Positions 6,768 to 14,310 of a DNA stretch of 34,285 bases are shown piece after piece (position 1 is the first letter of the stretch; each line of letters opens with the position of its first letter). Origin of the DNA: an uncultured Pelagibacteraceae bacterium (lineage in GTDB: Bacteria > Pseudomonadota > Alphaproteobacteria > Pelagibacterales > Pelagibacteraceae). The position numbers were made by a program, and so were the translations under genes. The stretch is from positions 1-34,285 of the forward strand of contig CACNEM010000008.1 in assembly GCA_902619495.1 (NCBI GenBank). The letters are read 5' to 3'. Below the pieces are notes generated by a model. It was not told the DNA's origin. It ran no database searches and saw only the letters and a program-made list of their open reading frames with translations.

Positions 6768-7152
6768 ACGTTTTTAACTCTAATACATTTCCGTTTGGAT
6801 CTTCAATAAAAAATGTATTTTGCTCAAATTCAGTTCCTTCAAATCTAGTGTAAGGTTGGTCGATGTATTTAATTTTATTTGCTTCAATATTTGCTTTAAT
6901 TTTATTAAAAACATCTTTTTTTAGATGCACTCCAAAATGTGGAACTGGAACTTGACCCATATCTACGTCGTGTCTTTCTCTTGGAAGCTTCATGGATGTT
7001 TGGTGCAAAGTAAGTTCATTACCCCAAAAATCTATGTCGACCCATTTACCGTCTTCACGATTTCCAGTTTTACATCCTAAAATATTGGTATAAAAAGCTT
7101 CCGCTTTTTTTAAATCCCCAGCTGGGATCGCTAAATGAAATGAACTACTCAT
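6760..7152 (-). CDS. VOC/glyoxalase-family protein
   Basis: 130 residues from the preferred start [14 protein letters not shown]; an ATG two codons upstream (7158) is also possible. The vicinal-oxygen-chelate fold shows as two beta-alpha-beta-beta-beta halves, with [23 protein letters not shown], then [13 protein letters not shown] and the C-terminal [15 protein letters not shown]. Candidate metal ligands are the His in FHLAIP, the His in HFGVH and the Glu in LELK. It overlaps gshA by 8 bases, suggesting a thiol-linked or glutathione-linked detoxification role, but VOC proteins vary widely and the substrate is unknown. A TATATATAAATG box immediately upstream could be a -10, which would leave almost no leader. 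Confidence 0.8.
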   Translation of the reverse strand: MSSSFHLAIPAGDLKKAEAFYTNILGCKTGNREDGKWVDIDFWGNELTLHQTSMKLPRERHDVDMGQVPVPHFGVHLKKDVFNKIKANIEANKIKYIDQPYTRFEGTEFEQNTFFIEDPNGNVLELKTFD

Positions 7153-7207
7153 GCGCATTTATATATATTCTTCTTTAAATTTATCAAGTAGTCATTATAT
7201 ACATCTT

Positions 7208-7783
7208 ATGAACGATTATTTAGAATCTATAAAAAAGAGAGATCCTGCGGCAAAATCTATAATAAGTATCATTCTTACATACCCTGGTGTAAAGGCAGTT
7301 TTTTTTCATCAAATATCAAACTTTTTTTACAAAGCAGGATTTGACTTAATAGCTAGAATTATTTCACAAACAATTAGATTTTTTACAGGTATTGAAATTC
7401 ATCCTGGAGCTACGATAGGTAAAAATTTATTTATTGATCATGGTATGGGTGTAGTAATTGGCGAAACTTCTGAAATTGGGAACAATGTTACTATATATCA
7501 CAACGTCACTTTAGGTGGGAGTTCTCCAAGTATAGATAGCGAAAGACAACGACATGAAAAAAGACATCCAACGATTGGCAATGATGTAGTGATCGGCTCG
7601 GGTGCACAAATAATTGGGCCAGTCAAAGTTGGTAACAATGCGAGAATAGCAGCTAACGCAGTTGTGGTAAAAAATGTTCCGGAAAACGCAACGATGGTTG
7701 GTATCCCTGCTAGAGCAGTCAAGATGGAAAATAAAGGTAGCTTCAGACCTTATGGTGTAGACGATAAAGTAAAAGATGAGTAA
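7208..7783 (+). CDS. cysE: Serine O-acetyltransferase
   Basis: Transfers acetyl from acetyl-CoA to L-serine, giving O-acetylserine, the carbon acceptor for sulfide in cysteine synthesis. 191 residues from [17 protein letters not shown], which matches the usual CysE N-terminus; the open frame runs upstream to 7151 but those 19 residues look non-coding. A helical N-terminal domain with [15 protein letters not shown] is followed by a left-handed beta-helix of hexapeptide repeats with the catalytic [23 protein letters not shown] and [20 protein letters not shown]. The short form lacks the long N-terminal extension of E. coli CysE. It overlaps msrB by 8 bases and diverges from the gshAB operon, keeping thiol genes together. 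Confidence 0.93.
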   Translation: MNDYLESIKKRDPAAKSIISIILTYPGVKAVFFHQISNFFYKAGFDLIARIISQTIRFFTGIEIHPGATIGKNLFIDHGMGVVIGETSEIGNNVTIYHNVTLGGSSPSIDSERQRHEKRHPTIGNDVVIGSGAQIIGPVKVGNNARIAANAVVVKNVPENATMVGIPARAVKMENKGSFRPYGVDDKVKDE

Positions 7784-8153
7784 AGACTGGGATCCAAATT
7801 TAACTCCAGAACAAAATTATGTTTTAAAACAAGAGGGTACTGAAACCCCTGGCAGCAGTCCATTGAACCAGGAAAAAAGAGAGGGTTCTTATCATTGCGT
7901 TGGATGTGGAACAAAATTATTTGAGTCTTCTACTAAATACGAAAGCGGTTCTGGTTGGCCTTCTTTTTTTGAGTCTATTCCTGGTGTATTTGAGGAAAAA
8001 AAAGATATGCACATTGGTTATCCGAGGACCGAATATCATTGCAAAAAATGTGGAGGTCATCACGGTCATGTATTTGATGACGGTCCAAAACCTACTGGAA
8101 AACGTTATTGTAATAACGGTATCTGTTTAGTCTTTAAACCAAAAGGCGAGTAG
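7776..8153 (+). CDS. msrB: Peptide-methionine (R)-S-oxide reductase
   Basis: Repairs the R epimer of oxidised methionine in proteins, using thioredoxin-type reductant. 125 residues. Two zinc CxxC pairs are present (Cys41/Cys44 in CVGCG and Cys89/Cys92 in CKKCGG), along with [10 protein letters not shown], the [19 protein letters not shown] block and the catalytic Cys112 in RYCNNG. An additional Cys117 lies close by. The substrate-side NGICLVF replaces the more usual N-S-x-S-L-x-F. It is translationally coupled to cysE through an ATGAGTAA overlap. No methionine sulfoxide reductase A is seen here. Confidence 0.95.
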   Translation: MSKDWDPNLTPEQNYVLKQEGTETPGSSPLNQEKREGSYHCVGCGTKLFESSTKYESGSGWPSFFESIPGVFEEKKDMHIGYPRTEYHCKKCGGHHGHVFDDGPKPTGKRYCNNGICLVFKPKGE

Positions 8154-8199
8154 TTATACACAAACCAATTAAGTGTTTTAATACAACTTATCAAAAAAT

Positions 8200-8205
8200 T
8201 ATAAT
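8200..8205 (+). promoter_or_regulatory. Putative -10 box ahead of the phosphatase gene
   Basis: A perfect TATAAT occurs in the msrB-phosphatase gap; the matching -35 region (TTTAAT at 8177-8182) is poor. The predicted start near 8212 would give only a few leader bases before an 18-codon frame at 8216. Confidence 0.35.
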
Positions 8206-8215
8206 CTGATTTGCC

Positions 8216-8272
8216 ATGTCCTCTAGACCAAGGCGACACAAATTTGTAAGATTATCATTTCATCCACCATGA
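8216..8272 (+). CDS. Possible 18-codon ORF overlapping the phosphatase start
   Basis: Arg-rich frame MSSRPRRHKFVRLSFHPP, ending in an ATGA overlap with the following phosphatase start. It begins about 11 bases after a TATAAT box and has no Shine-Dalgarno, so it would be near-leaderless if translated. The phosphatase itself also lacks an obvious ribosome site, so coupling from this frame would explain its translation. Support is positional only. Confidence 0.3.
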   Translation: MSSRPRRHKFVRLSFHPP

Positions 8273-8826
8273 AGAAGCAAATTATTTCCCTACTTATAAT
8301 CATATTCTCGTTAATTTCATTTCTTACTCACGCATCAGAACAAAATTGGAAACCAGCTCAGGATGGAGATAAAATTATTTTAATCAGACATGCTAAAGCT
8401 CCTGGAGGCGGAGATCCAGAAGGATTTAAAATTGAAGATTGTAAAACTCAAAGAAATTTAGACATGATGGGAATTAATCAAGCAAAAAAAATTGGTAAAC
8501 TTTTAAGAGAAAAAAAAGTTAAAATTGATAAAGTTTTATCAAGCCAGTGGTGTAGATGTAAAGATACCGCAAAATATGCTTTTGGCAATTTCAAAGAATT
8601 TTCCGCGTTAAATTCTACTTATACTCCACCATATGACCAAAATGAAAAACAGCAGATTAAGGACTTAAAAAAATATGTAAATAATTGGAATGGTAAAGGG
8701 GGAAACCTAGTTTTAGTTACGCATTATGTAATTATCTTGGCAATAACTGGAGAAACAACCCGATCCGGTGAACTAGTCATCACTGATAAAAATTTTAAAG
8801 TTTTATCTACAGTTAATACTTTTTAA
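8269..8826 (+). CDS. Exported histidine-phosphatase-superfamily protein
   Basis: 185 residues. An N-terminal hydrophobic stretch (residues 4-21, ending LTHA) is a signal peptide or anchor, so the domain likely acts in the periplasm. The catalytic centre is readable: the phospho-acceptor His41 in LIRHAKAPGGGDP, the second Arg in SSQWCRCKDTA (about residue 96) and the second catalytic His152 in VTHYV. RHA replaces the more common RHG, as in SixA-like and some periplasmic members. The substrate is unknown. The stop overlaps the stop of the convergent gene by four bases. No good ribosome site precedes the start. Confidence 0.82.
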   Translation: MKKQIISLLIIIFSLISFLTHASEQNWKPAQDGDKIILIRHAKAPGGGDPEGFKIEDCKTQRNLDMMGINQAKKIGKLLREKKVKIDKVLSSQWCRCKDTAKYAFGNFKEFSALNSTYTPPYDQNEKQQIKDLKKYVNNWNGKGGNLVLVTHYVIILAITGETTRSGELVITDKNFKVLSTVNTF

Positions 8827-9167
8827 AAAAATATAAAATATCCAACTGCTATTAAAATTAAATATTCAATCAATGTTTTAATTTTTAAAAGAGTGTTCTT
8901 ATCCTGAAATTTGTTATTGATGAATAAAGTTAATCTAGAAAAAGCCAAGTGAACCAAAATAATACTCAAAGCTATACCAATTAAAGCATGGTAGAAGCTA
9001 AAATTTTTAAGGCCATAAAAGCAAGCTGCGATAAACGTGAACCAGGATATATTGGTTACAAATAAAGTAATTAAAATACCTGATCCTTTTTTAAAAATAC
9101 TTTGAGACTTAATGAAAGTATATGACCACAAAAGAGTGAATAAAAAACCTGCGTATTTTATTATCAT
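8823..9167 (-). CDS. Small integral membrane protein, unknown
   Basis: 114 residues that are mostly hydrophobic, with about four predicted membrane segments (near 1-20, 30-50, 56-76 and 96-114). No charged active-site motif is visible and I do not recognise a family. It is convergent with the phosphatase, sharing the TTAA at 8823-8826 as reciprocal stop codons, and divergent from ccdA with a 50-base gap. Confidence 0.6.
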   Translation of the reverse strand: MIIKYAGFLFTLLWSYTFIKSQSIFKKGSGILITLFVTNISWFTFIAACFYGLKNFSFYHALIGIALSIILVHLAFSRLTLFINNKFQDKNTLLKIKTLIEYLILIAVGYFIFF

Positions 9168-9217
9168 GAGCCAATATTGTAATTGCGGTAAAGTTCAAAG
9201 GCAAATATAAACGTAAT

Positions 9218-9934
9218 ATGATCATTAAACTTGTGTTTGCTTTTGGGGCTGGATTTATTAGTTTTCTTACCCCTTGCGTACTTCCAATTATCCCTGGTTA
9301 TATTTCTTATATTACTGGAAAAGATTTAGGGGAAATAGATAAAGACAAATCAATAGTTATAACTAAAACTATTCTTTTTTCACTTGGTTTCTCCTTTGTT
9401 TTTATAACACTTGGAGCTGCTGCCTCTGCAATAGGAAACGTGCTTCTTTTCTTTTCAAATGAATTACGAATTGTTGCAGGATTAATAATTATTATTTTTT
9501 CATTACAAATGTTAGGTTTTCTAAATTTTTCTTTTTTAAATACTGAGAAAAGAATTCAAACTAATTCAAATTATAAGGATAATTATGCATTTCCTTTTAT
9601 AGTTGGCGCGGCTTTTGCTTTTGGTTGGACACCTTGCATTGGTCCGGTTTTAGGATCTATAATTGCTTTGTCTGCTACTGAGGCTACAATTAGTAAAGGA
9701 ATTTTATTATTATCATTTTATTCTTTAGGATTAGCTATCCCATTTATATTATCCGGATACTATATGAGTAGATTTTTAAATTCTAAAAAAGGTTTTGGAA
9801 AATATTATGGAACTATTACAAAATCTGGCGGAGCTATTCTTTTAATTACGGGCATCTTGATTACTACAAATTATATTCAAGTTATAAGTTATTATATTTT
9901 GACGACCTTTCCAATTCTCGCTAAAGTTGGTTAA
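9218..9934 (+). CDS. ccdA: CcdA/DsbD-type thiol-disulfide electron transporter
   Basis: Inner-membrane protein that carries reducing equivalents from cytoplasmic thioredoxin to periplasmic thiol proteins, for example apocytochrome c maturation factors. 238 residues with about six membrane helices. The two redox cysteines are in the expected family motifs, Cys20 in FLTPCVLPIIPGY and Cys140 in GWTPCIGPVLGS. No thioredoxin-like periplasmic partner is adjacent. Two c-type or thiol-rich periplasmic proteins appear near 32 kb. The stop overlaps the next start by one base (TAATG). Confidence 0.9.
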   Translation: MIIKLVFAFGAGFISFLTPCVLPIIPGYISYITGKDLGEIDKDKSIVITKTILFSLGFSFVFITLGAAASAIGNVLLFFSNELRIVAGLIIIIFSLQMLGFLNFSFLNTEKRIQTNSNYKDNYAFPFIVGAAFAFGWTPCIGPVLGSIIALSATEATISKGILLLSFYSLGLAIPFILSGYYMSRFLNSKKGFGKYYGTITKSGGAILLITGILITTNYIQVISYYILTTFPILAKVG

Positions 9935-10836
9935 TGAGCGAAATTACAGTCTTAGGAATTTTTGTTGCTGACATAAGTTTTTCAGGACCTAAAATCCCAT
10001 CAATAGGTGAAACTATTTTGGGCAAAAAATATAATGTGGGTCCAGGAGGAAAAGGTTGCAATCAAGCCATAGCAATTTCAAGACTGGGTGGAAATACAAA
10101 CTTTATAAGTAAAATTGGTAAAGACGCATATGGAGAGTTAGCTCTTAAAACTCTTGAAAAAAATAAAATTTCTACACAAAATATAATTCAAGATGGCAAT
10201 CAACAAACTGGCGTAGCAGGAATTTTAGTAGATCAAAATACTGGAAAAAATGCAATCAATGTAATTGTAGGCGCCCCAAGTTCTTTAAAGAAAAATGAAA
10301 TCGAAAAACAAATTAATTTAATAAAAAGATCAAAAATTTTTTTAACTCAATTAGAGGTTCCAAAAGATGTAACCTTACATTGTTTGAAAACTGCTAAAGA
10401 AAATGGATGCATTACTATTTTAAACCCTGCACCAGCATCTGAAATTTCAAAAGAGTTTTATAATAATATCGATTTTTTTACGCCTAATGAAACTGAGGCC
10501 GAATTTTATACTGGAATAAAGATTACTAGCGAGAAAGATGCAAAGAAGGCTGCAGATAAACTTTTAAATTTAGGAATTAAAAAAGTAATAATAACTCTTG
10601 GAGAAAAAGGACTCTTTTATTCTGATGGAAAAGAAGAAACTTACTTAAAAGCCAGTGCAGTAAAAGCTATTGATACTACTGGCGCAGGAGATGCTTTTAA
10701 TGGGGGTTTAGCTTTTGGGTTATCTAAAGAAAAACCAATAAAAGAGTGTTTAGAAATAGCAAATAAAGTTGCTGGGATTTCTACGACAAAACTTGGCGCC
10801 GGTGATGCTATGCCTTTTTTAAAAGATATTAATTAG
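9934..10836 (+). CDS. rbsK: Ribokinase / PfkB-family carbohydrate kinase
   Basis: 300 residues, typical for ribokinase. The first PfkB signature is GGKGCNQA (38-45) after the substrate-loop GETILGKKYNVGPGG. The anion-hole and catalytic signature is DTTGAGDAFNGG (247-258) with catalytic Asp253. NPAPASEI and TPNETEAEFYTG are ribokinase-like. It phosphorylates a sugar or nucleoside-type substrate with ATP; ribose is the best guess, but no sugar transporter or ribose gene is nearby. It starts one base inside the ccdA stop and its TAG stop interlocks with the convergent grxC stop. Confidence 0.85.
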   Translation: MSEITVLGIFVADISFSGPKIPSIGETILGKKYNVGPGGKGCNQAIAISRLGGNTNFISKIGKDAYGELALKTLEKNKISTQNIIQDGNQQTGVAGILVDQNTGKNAINVIVGAPSSLKKNEIEKQINLIKRSKIFLTQLEVPKDVTLHCLKTAKENGCITILNPAPASEISKEFYNNIDFFTPNETEAEFYTGIKITSEKDAKKAADKLLNLGIKKVIITLGEKGLFYSDGKEETYLKASAVKAIDTTGAGDAFNGGLAFGLSKEKPIKECLEIANKVAGISTTKLGAGDAMPFLKDIN

Positions 10837-11087
10837 GTTAAAAGCTTATCTAATTCTCCACTTCGATTAGCTTCTTGAAGTTTATCATTTCCACCAATGT
10901 AATGATCACCTATAAAAATTTGAGGAATAGTTCTTACGCCATTGGTTCTTTGTAACATTTCTTTAGCGTTAGCTGGATCTGCCCAAATATCAATTTCCTC
11001 TATCTCAACATTTTTTGTTTTTAATAAAGCTTTTGCTGCCGCGCAAAATGAGCAAGGGTTGCCAGTATACATTGTGACTTTTTTCAT
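10833..11087 (-). CDS. grxC: Glutaredoxin 3-type
   Basis: 84-residue cytosolic glutathione-dependent disulfide reductase. The active site is Cys12-Ser-Phe-Cys15 in GNPCSFCAAAK, differing from the common CPYC. The glutathione-binding segments RTIPQIFIGDHYIGGNDKL (cis-Pro after Thr-Ile) are intact. It depends on glutathione from the gshAB operon in this window. It lies two bases downstream of the DUF2805 gene on the same strand. Confidence 0.92.
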   Translation of the reverse strand: MKKVTMYTGNPCSFCAAAKALLKTKNVEIEEIDIWADPANAKEMLQRTNGVRTIPQIFIGDHYIGGNDKLQEANRSGELDKLLT

Positions 11088-11089
11088 AA

Positions 11090-11386
11090 TTAATATATAT
11101 CAGTTATTTTTATTTTTTCTCTAAGTTTTTTTCTACCTAACTGAAACTTTTTTCTATGCTTGATGCTAGTATTATGCACTCTTTTTCTCCATAGCCTAAA
11201 AGAACCTGGTTTTAAATTTTTTCTCATTATTTTAATGACTTGAGACTCATTCTTTCCAGTTTTTTCTTTTATTTCTTCAAATGTAATCCTATCGGCCCAC
11301 GCAGCCCAAATAATCCAATTATCATCCTTTTCTTTTGGCTCAGAGTTTTTAACTCTTGTTTGAGGGATAAAACTTTTTTTCTTCAT
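11090..11386 (-). CDS. DUF2805 / TIGR03643-type conserved protein
   Basis: 98-residue basic protein. The core WIIWAAWADRITFEEIKEKTG, ESQVIKIMRKNLKPGSFRLW and RKRVHNTSIKHRKK matches a small bacterial family known mainly as DUF2805 (recognised from memory). The order of helices suggests a helix-turn-helix-like fold with a basic C-terminal tail, so nucleic-acid binding is possible but unproven. It is followed at once by grxC, and the two appear to be an operon divergent from the LysE gene with a gap of only 13 to 25 bases. Confidence 0.75.
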   Translation of the reverse strand: MKKKSFIPQTRVKNSEPKEKDDNWIIWAAWADRITFEEIKEKTGKNESQVIKIMRKNLKPGSFRLWRKRVHNTSIKHRKKFQLGRKKLREKIKITDIY

Positions 11387-11399
11387 AAATTTATATATA

Positions 11400-12026
11400 G
11401 TGACTAATCAAATGTTTCCAACAGACTATATAATATTTTTACAAATCATTTTATTTTTATTTATTTCTCCAGGTCCGCCCAGAGTTGTAATAGTTTCACA
11501 CACATTAAACTATGGATTAAATAGATCTGTTTGGACTGCTTTGGGAGATATATCTGCAAATACTATTCAAGCTATTTTAGTAGTTTTTTTAATCGGTTCT
11601 TTTTTAAGCGATAACCCACAAGTCCTTTACTATTTAAAATGGGCAGGGATATTTTATATAGTTTATTTAGCCTATGATACTTTTACTTCTAAAATTAGAA
11701 GTTTTAATTCTAAAGACCAAAATTTAAAATCACCGCTCTCATTTTATAAAGACGGATTGTTAGTAGCAGGTTTAAGCCCAAAAGCACTTTTATTCTTTGG
11801 AACAATATTTCCTACTTTTATAAATTTTGGATCAAATATAATTTCACAGTTTTTAATATTATTGATTACATACGTGATTTTAGATTTTTTAACGTTAATG
11901 ATATACGGATTAGCAGCTGAAAAAATTTCAGTATGGTTAAGAGGCAAACCAAAGCTATTAAATACAATCTCCGCGTGTGTTCTCTTAATATTAGCGGTTT
12001 ACATTGCTGCGACACAGAATTTTTAA
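11400..12026 (+). CDS. LysE-family (RhtB-type) amino acid exporter
   Basis: 208 residues if begun at GTG 11400; the ATG at 11412 gives 204 residues and is equally plausible, since a TATATA box lies just upstream and neither has a clear ribosome site. About six membrane helices. The family motif near the N-terminus reads LFISPGPPRVVIVSHTLNYG, where the usual PGPN has become PGPP. The second half has GLLVAGLSPKALLFFGTIFP, the typical NPK-like position (here SPK). It probably exports an amino acid or small metabolite; the substrate is not predictable. Confidence 0.82.
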   Translation: MTNQMFPTDYIIFLQIILFLFISPGPPRVVIVSHTLNYGLNRSVWTALGDISANTIQAILVVFLIGSFLSDNPQVLYYLKWAGIFYIVYLAYDTFTSKIRSFNSKDQNLKSPLSFYKDGLLVAGLSPKALLFFGTIFPTFINFGSNIISQFLILLITYVILDFLTLMIYGLAAEKISVWLRGKPKLLNTISACVLLILAVYIAATQNF

Positions 12027-12039
12027 TCAATTCTAACTG

Positions 12040-12068
12040 TTGTCAAAAACTCTATTTCTTGTTTTAAT
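12040..12068 (+). promoter_or_regulatory. Promoter and leader of the first liv-type binding protein
   Basis: TTGTCA (12040-12045) and TTTAAT (12063-12068) with a 17-base spacer. The leader continues with a TTAATTAATTAATTAA run and the ribosome site AAGGGAAATAATG, which closely resembles the leaders of the two other binding-protein genes in this window. Confidence 0.5.
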
Positions 12069-12106
12069 TATTTAATTTAATTAATTAATTAACAAGAAGG
12101 GAAATA

Positions 12107-13348
12107 ATGAATAAAATAGCAAAACTATTTGTTACATTTTTTTCAGCATTAACTTTAGCACTTGTTTCTTTCACTTCTTCTTTTGCAAAAGTTGAAGGTG
12201 ATTACATTGTGTTAGGTTCTGCAATATCTCTTACAGGTAAATACTCTTCTAATGGAGTTCATACTCAAAACGGTTACAATATGGCCGTTGACAGAATAAA
12301 CAAAATGGGTGGAGTTGAAGTACAAGGTAAGAAATATAAGTTTGAAATTATCTATTATGATGATGAGTCAAACCCAAAAAGAGCCGCTCAGTTAGCTGAA
12401 AGACTAATTAAACAAGATGGCGTTCATTACATGCTTGGACCATACAGTTCAGGTTTAACGAAAGCCATTGCACCTGTAACCGAGAAATATAAAATTCCTA
12501 TGGTTGAGGCAAATGGTGCATCTAGATCTTTATTTACTAAAGGATACAAATATTTGTTCGCGGTGTTATCACCAGCTAACCAATACCTTGAAGTAGCTAT
12601 TGATTTAGCGGTAGAGAAAAACGGTGGTAAAGGAGTAAGAATTGCTCAAGCATTTGAACAAGATGCTTTCTCTCAAGACGTGAGACTTGGTATTTTAGAT
12701 GCAGCAAAAAGAACTGGATCTGAAATCATCATCGATGACAAACTACCAAAAGAACTTAATGATATGGCAGCGACATTGGCAAAAGTAAAAGCTACTAAGC
12801 CAGATGTGCTTGTTGTATCTGGTCACACAAAAGGTGCATTAACTGCAATCAGACAAATTTCTGAAATGAAAGTTGATGTTCCAATGTTAGCGATGACACA
12901 CTGCGATGCCGCAAAACTTTCTAAACAACACGGAAAGAAATCTGAGTATGCATTATGCGCTTCTCAATGGCACAAAAATTTATCTTACAAAGATAAGTTT
13001 TTTGGTGGTGGTAAAAAATACGCTAGAGACTTCCAAAAAGAATTTGGATATGACCCGCCATATCAATCAGCAGAGTCTTCTGCAGCATTGTTAGTATTTA
13101 AAGATGCGTTCGAAAGAGCAAATTCTTTTGATAGAGATGCAGTTAGAGATGCGCTAGTTGATACAGAAATGCAAACTTTCTATGGAAACATTAAATTTGG
13201 ACCTGGTGGCCAAAACGTTGCTAAGCCAATGATCTTGTTCCAAGTAAGATGTAAAGGCGATGATTGTGAGAATAGAGTAGTAGCTCCTACAAAATGGGCT
13301 TCTGACAAATTCTATCATCCAATCCCGAAATGGTCTGAAAGAAGCTAA
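12107..13348 (+). CDS. Amino-acid/amide-type ABC transporter substrate-binding protein
   Basis: Periplasmic type I binding protein of the HAAT (Liv) family, 413 residues. The signal peptide ends at about residue 27 (SFTSSFA|K). The mature domain has GSAISLTGKYSSNGVHTQNG, the FEIIYYDDESNPKRAAQLAERLI segment and GPYSSGLTKAIAPV, all Liv-family landmarks. The C-terminal part has a Cys pair (VRCKGDDCENR). It is longer than LivJ/LivK (about 370) and could bind an amino acid, amide or other small amine-type ligand. A strong terminator follows, so the permease genes downstream are made at a lower level or from another start. Confidence 0.88.
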   Translation: MNKIAKLFVTFFSALTLALVSFTSSFAKVEGDYIVLGSAISLTGKYSSNGVHTQNGYNMAVDRINKMGGVEVQGKKYKFEIIYYDDESNPKRAAQLAERLIKQDGVHYMLGPYSSGLTKAIAPVTEKYKIPMVEANGASRSLFTKGYKYLFAVLSPANQYLEVAIDLAVEKNGGKGVRIAQAFEQDAFSQDVRLGILDAAKRTGSEIIIDDKLPKELNDMAATLAKVKATKPDVLVVSGHTKGALTAIRQISEMKVDVPMLAMTHCDAAKLSKQHGKKSEYALCASQWHKNLSYKDKFFGGGKKYARDFQKEFGYDPPYQSAESSAALLVFKDAFERANSFDRDAVRDALVDTEMQTFYGNIKFGPGGQNVAKPMILFQVRCKGDDCENRVVAPTKWASDKFYHPIPKWSERS

Positions 13349-13365
13349 TAACTTCTGAATAATTT

Positions 13366-13399
13366 GAAAAGCCCCTAGTTTTCTAGGGGCTTTTCTTTT
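13366..13399 (+). terminator. Strong intrinsic terminator after the binding-protein gene
   Basis: Perfect 13-bp stem GAAAAGCCCCTAG / CTAGGGGCTTTTC with a TTTT loop and a short T-rich tail. It separates the binding-protein gene from livH. Confidence 0.85.
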
Positions 13400-13416
13400 A
13401 TAAGTTTTGAAATTTT

Positions 13417-14310
13417 ATGGACTTTCTTATTTTTAAAGCTCCAATGTTAATGGTCCAGGCTTCACTGGACGGAATTCTTTTAGGTATATTATTTGCATTA
13501 ATAGCATACGGCATGGCTCTTCAATGGGGTGTAATGAATATAATTAATATTGCGCAAGGTGACTTAGTTATTCTTGGAGGTTACATTGCATACACTATTT
13601 ATCTTTGGGGAATTCATCCTGCTTGGGGAGTTATTATCTCTCCAATTATAATGTTTTTTGTGGGATGGGGACTTTACAAACTTGTGATAAATAAAGTTGT
13701 GGATCGAGATTTGTTTATTTCAATATTAGCAACTTTCGGTATCGCTATTGTATTCCAACAGTTAATGAATTTTATTTTTGGTGCTGACGTAGTTGTTGCA
13801 CAGTCTGAATACGGAACAACAATGTTATTTGATAATTCAGTAACTCTGCCAAATTCAAAAATATTCTCAGCTTTTATAAGTGTTTTATATGCAGTAGCCT
13901 TGGTTATTTATATGAAAAAATCCAGACTAGGACGGGCTATTAGAGCAACAGCTCAAAATGCAAGAGCTGCAAAAATTTTAGGTGTAGATACAGAAAAAGT
14001 TTATGCTGCAACTTTTGGAATTAACGCTGCATTATGTGGAATTGCAGGAGCTTTAATTTCAATAACTCTTACACTTCACCCTTATGTAGGACTTCCATAT
14101 ACAGTAAGATCTTTCATGATAGTTATTGTTGCAGGTCTTGGTAATTTACCAGCTGTAGCAGTCTCAGGAATGGGGCTAGGTCTTTTTGAGGAATTCGCCG
14201 ATTATATTTTAGGAACAGAATTTAGAATTGGCGCAGTATTTTTACTCCTAGTCTTAATCTTAGTTTACAGAAGATTTAAACTTTCGAAAAAAAGGGAATA
14301 TTTAAAATGA
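13417..14310 (+). CDS. livH: Branched-chain amino acid-type ABC permease, LivH-like
   Basis: 297-residue inner-membrane permease of the LivH family, about eight helices. Landmarks are DGILLGILFALIAYGMALQWGVMNIINIAQGD near the N-terminus, RATAQNARAAKILGVD in the cytoplasmic coupling loop and IVIVAGLGNLPAVAVSGMGLG. No clear ribosome site precedes the ATG; the Met at 13444 (MLMVQASLDG) is an alternative start nearer the conserved core. It ends in an ATGA overlap with the secreted zincin-like gene. It pairs with LivM at 15179. Confidence 0.9.
   Translation: MDFLIFKAPMLMVQASLDGILLGILFALIAYGMALQWGVMNIINIAQGDLVILGGYIAYTIYLWGIHPAWGVIISPIIMFFVGWGLYKLVINKVVDRDLFISILATFGIAIVFQQLMNFIFGADVVVAQSEYGTTMLFDNSVTLPNSKIFSAFISVLYAVALVIYMKKSRLGRAIRATAQNARAAKILGVDTEKVYAATFGINAALCGIAGALISITLTLHPYVGLPYTVRSFMIVIVAGLGNLPAVAVSGMGLGLFEEFADYILGTEFRIGAVFLLLVLILVYRRFKLSKKREYLK

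Noticed and set aside
7151-7207. Extended N-terminus for cysE beginning at 7151
   Set aside because: The first 19 residues ([19 protein letters not shown]) do not resemble CysE and run into the divergent gene's start; [13 protein letters not shown] at 7208 is the normal N-terminus.
12075-12096. TTAATTAATTAATTAA run as a satellite, integration site or CRISPR-like repeat
   Set aside because: It is a short AT-rich leader tract shared with another binding-protein gene; there are no spacers, target duplications or mobile genes nearby.
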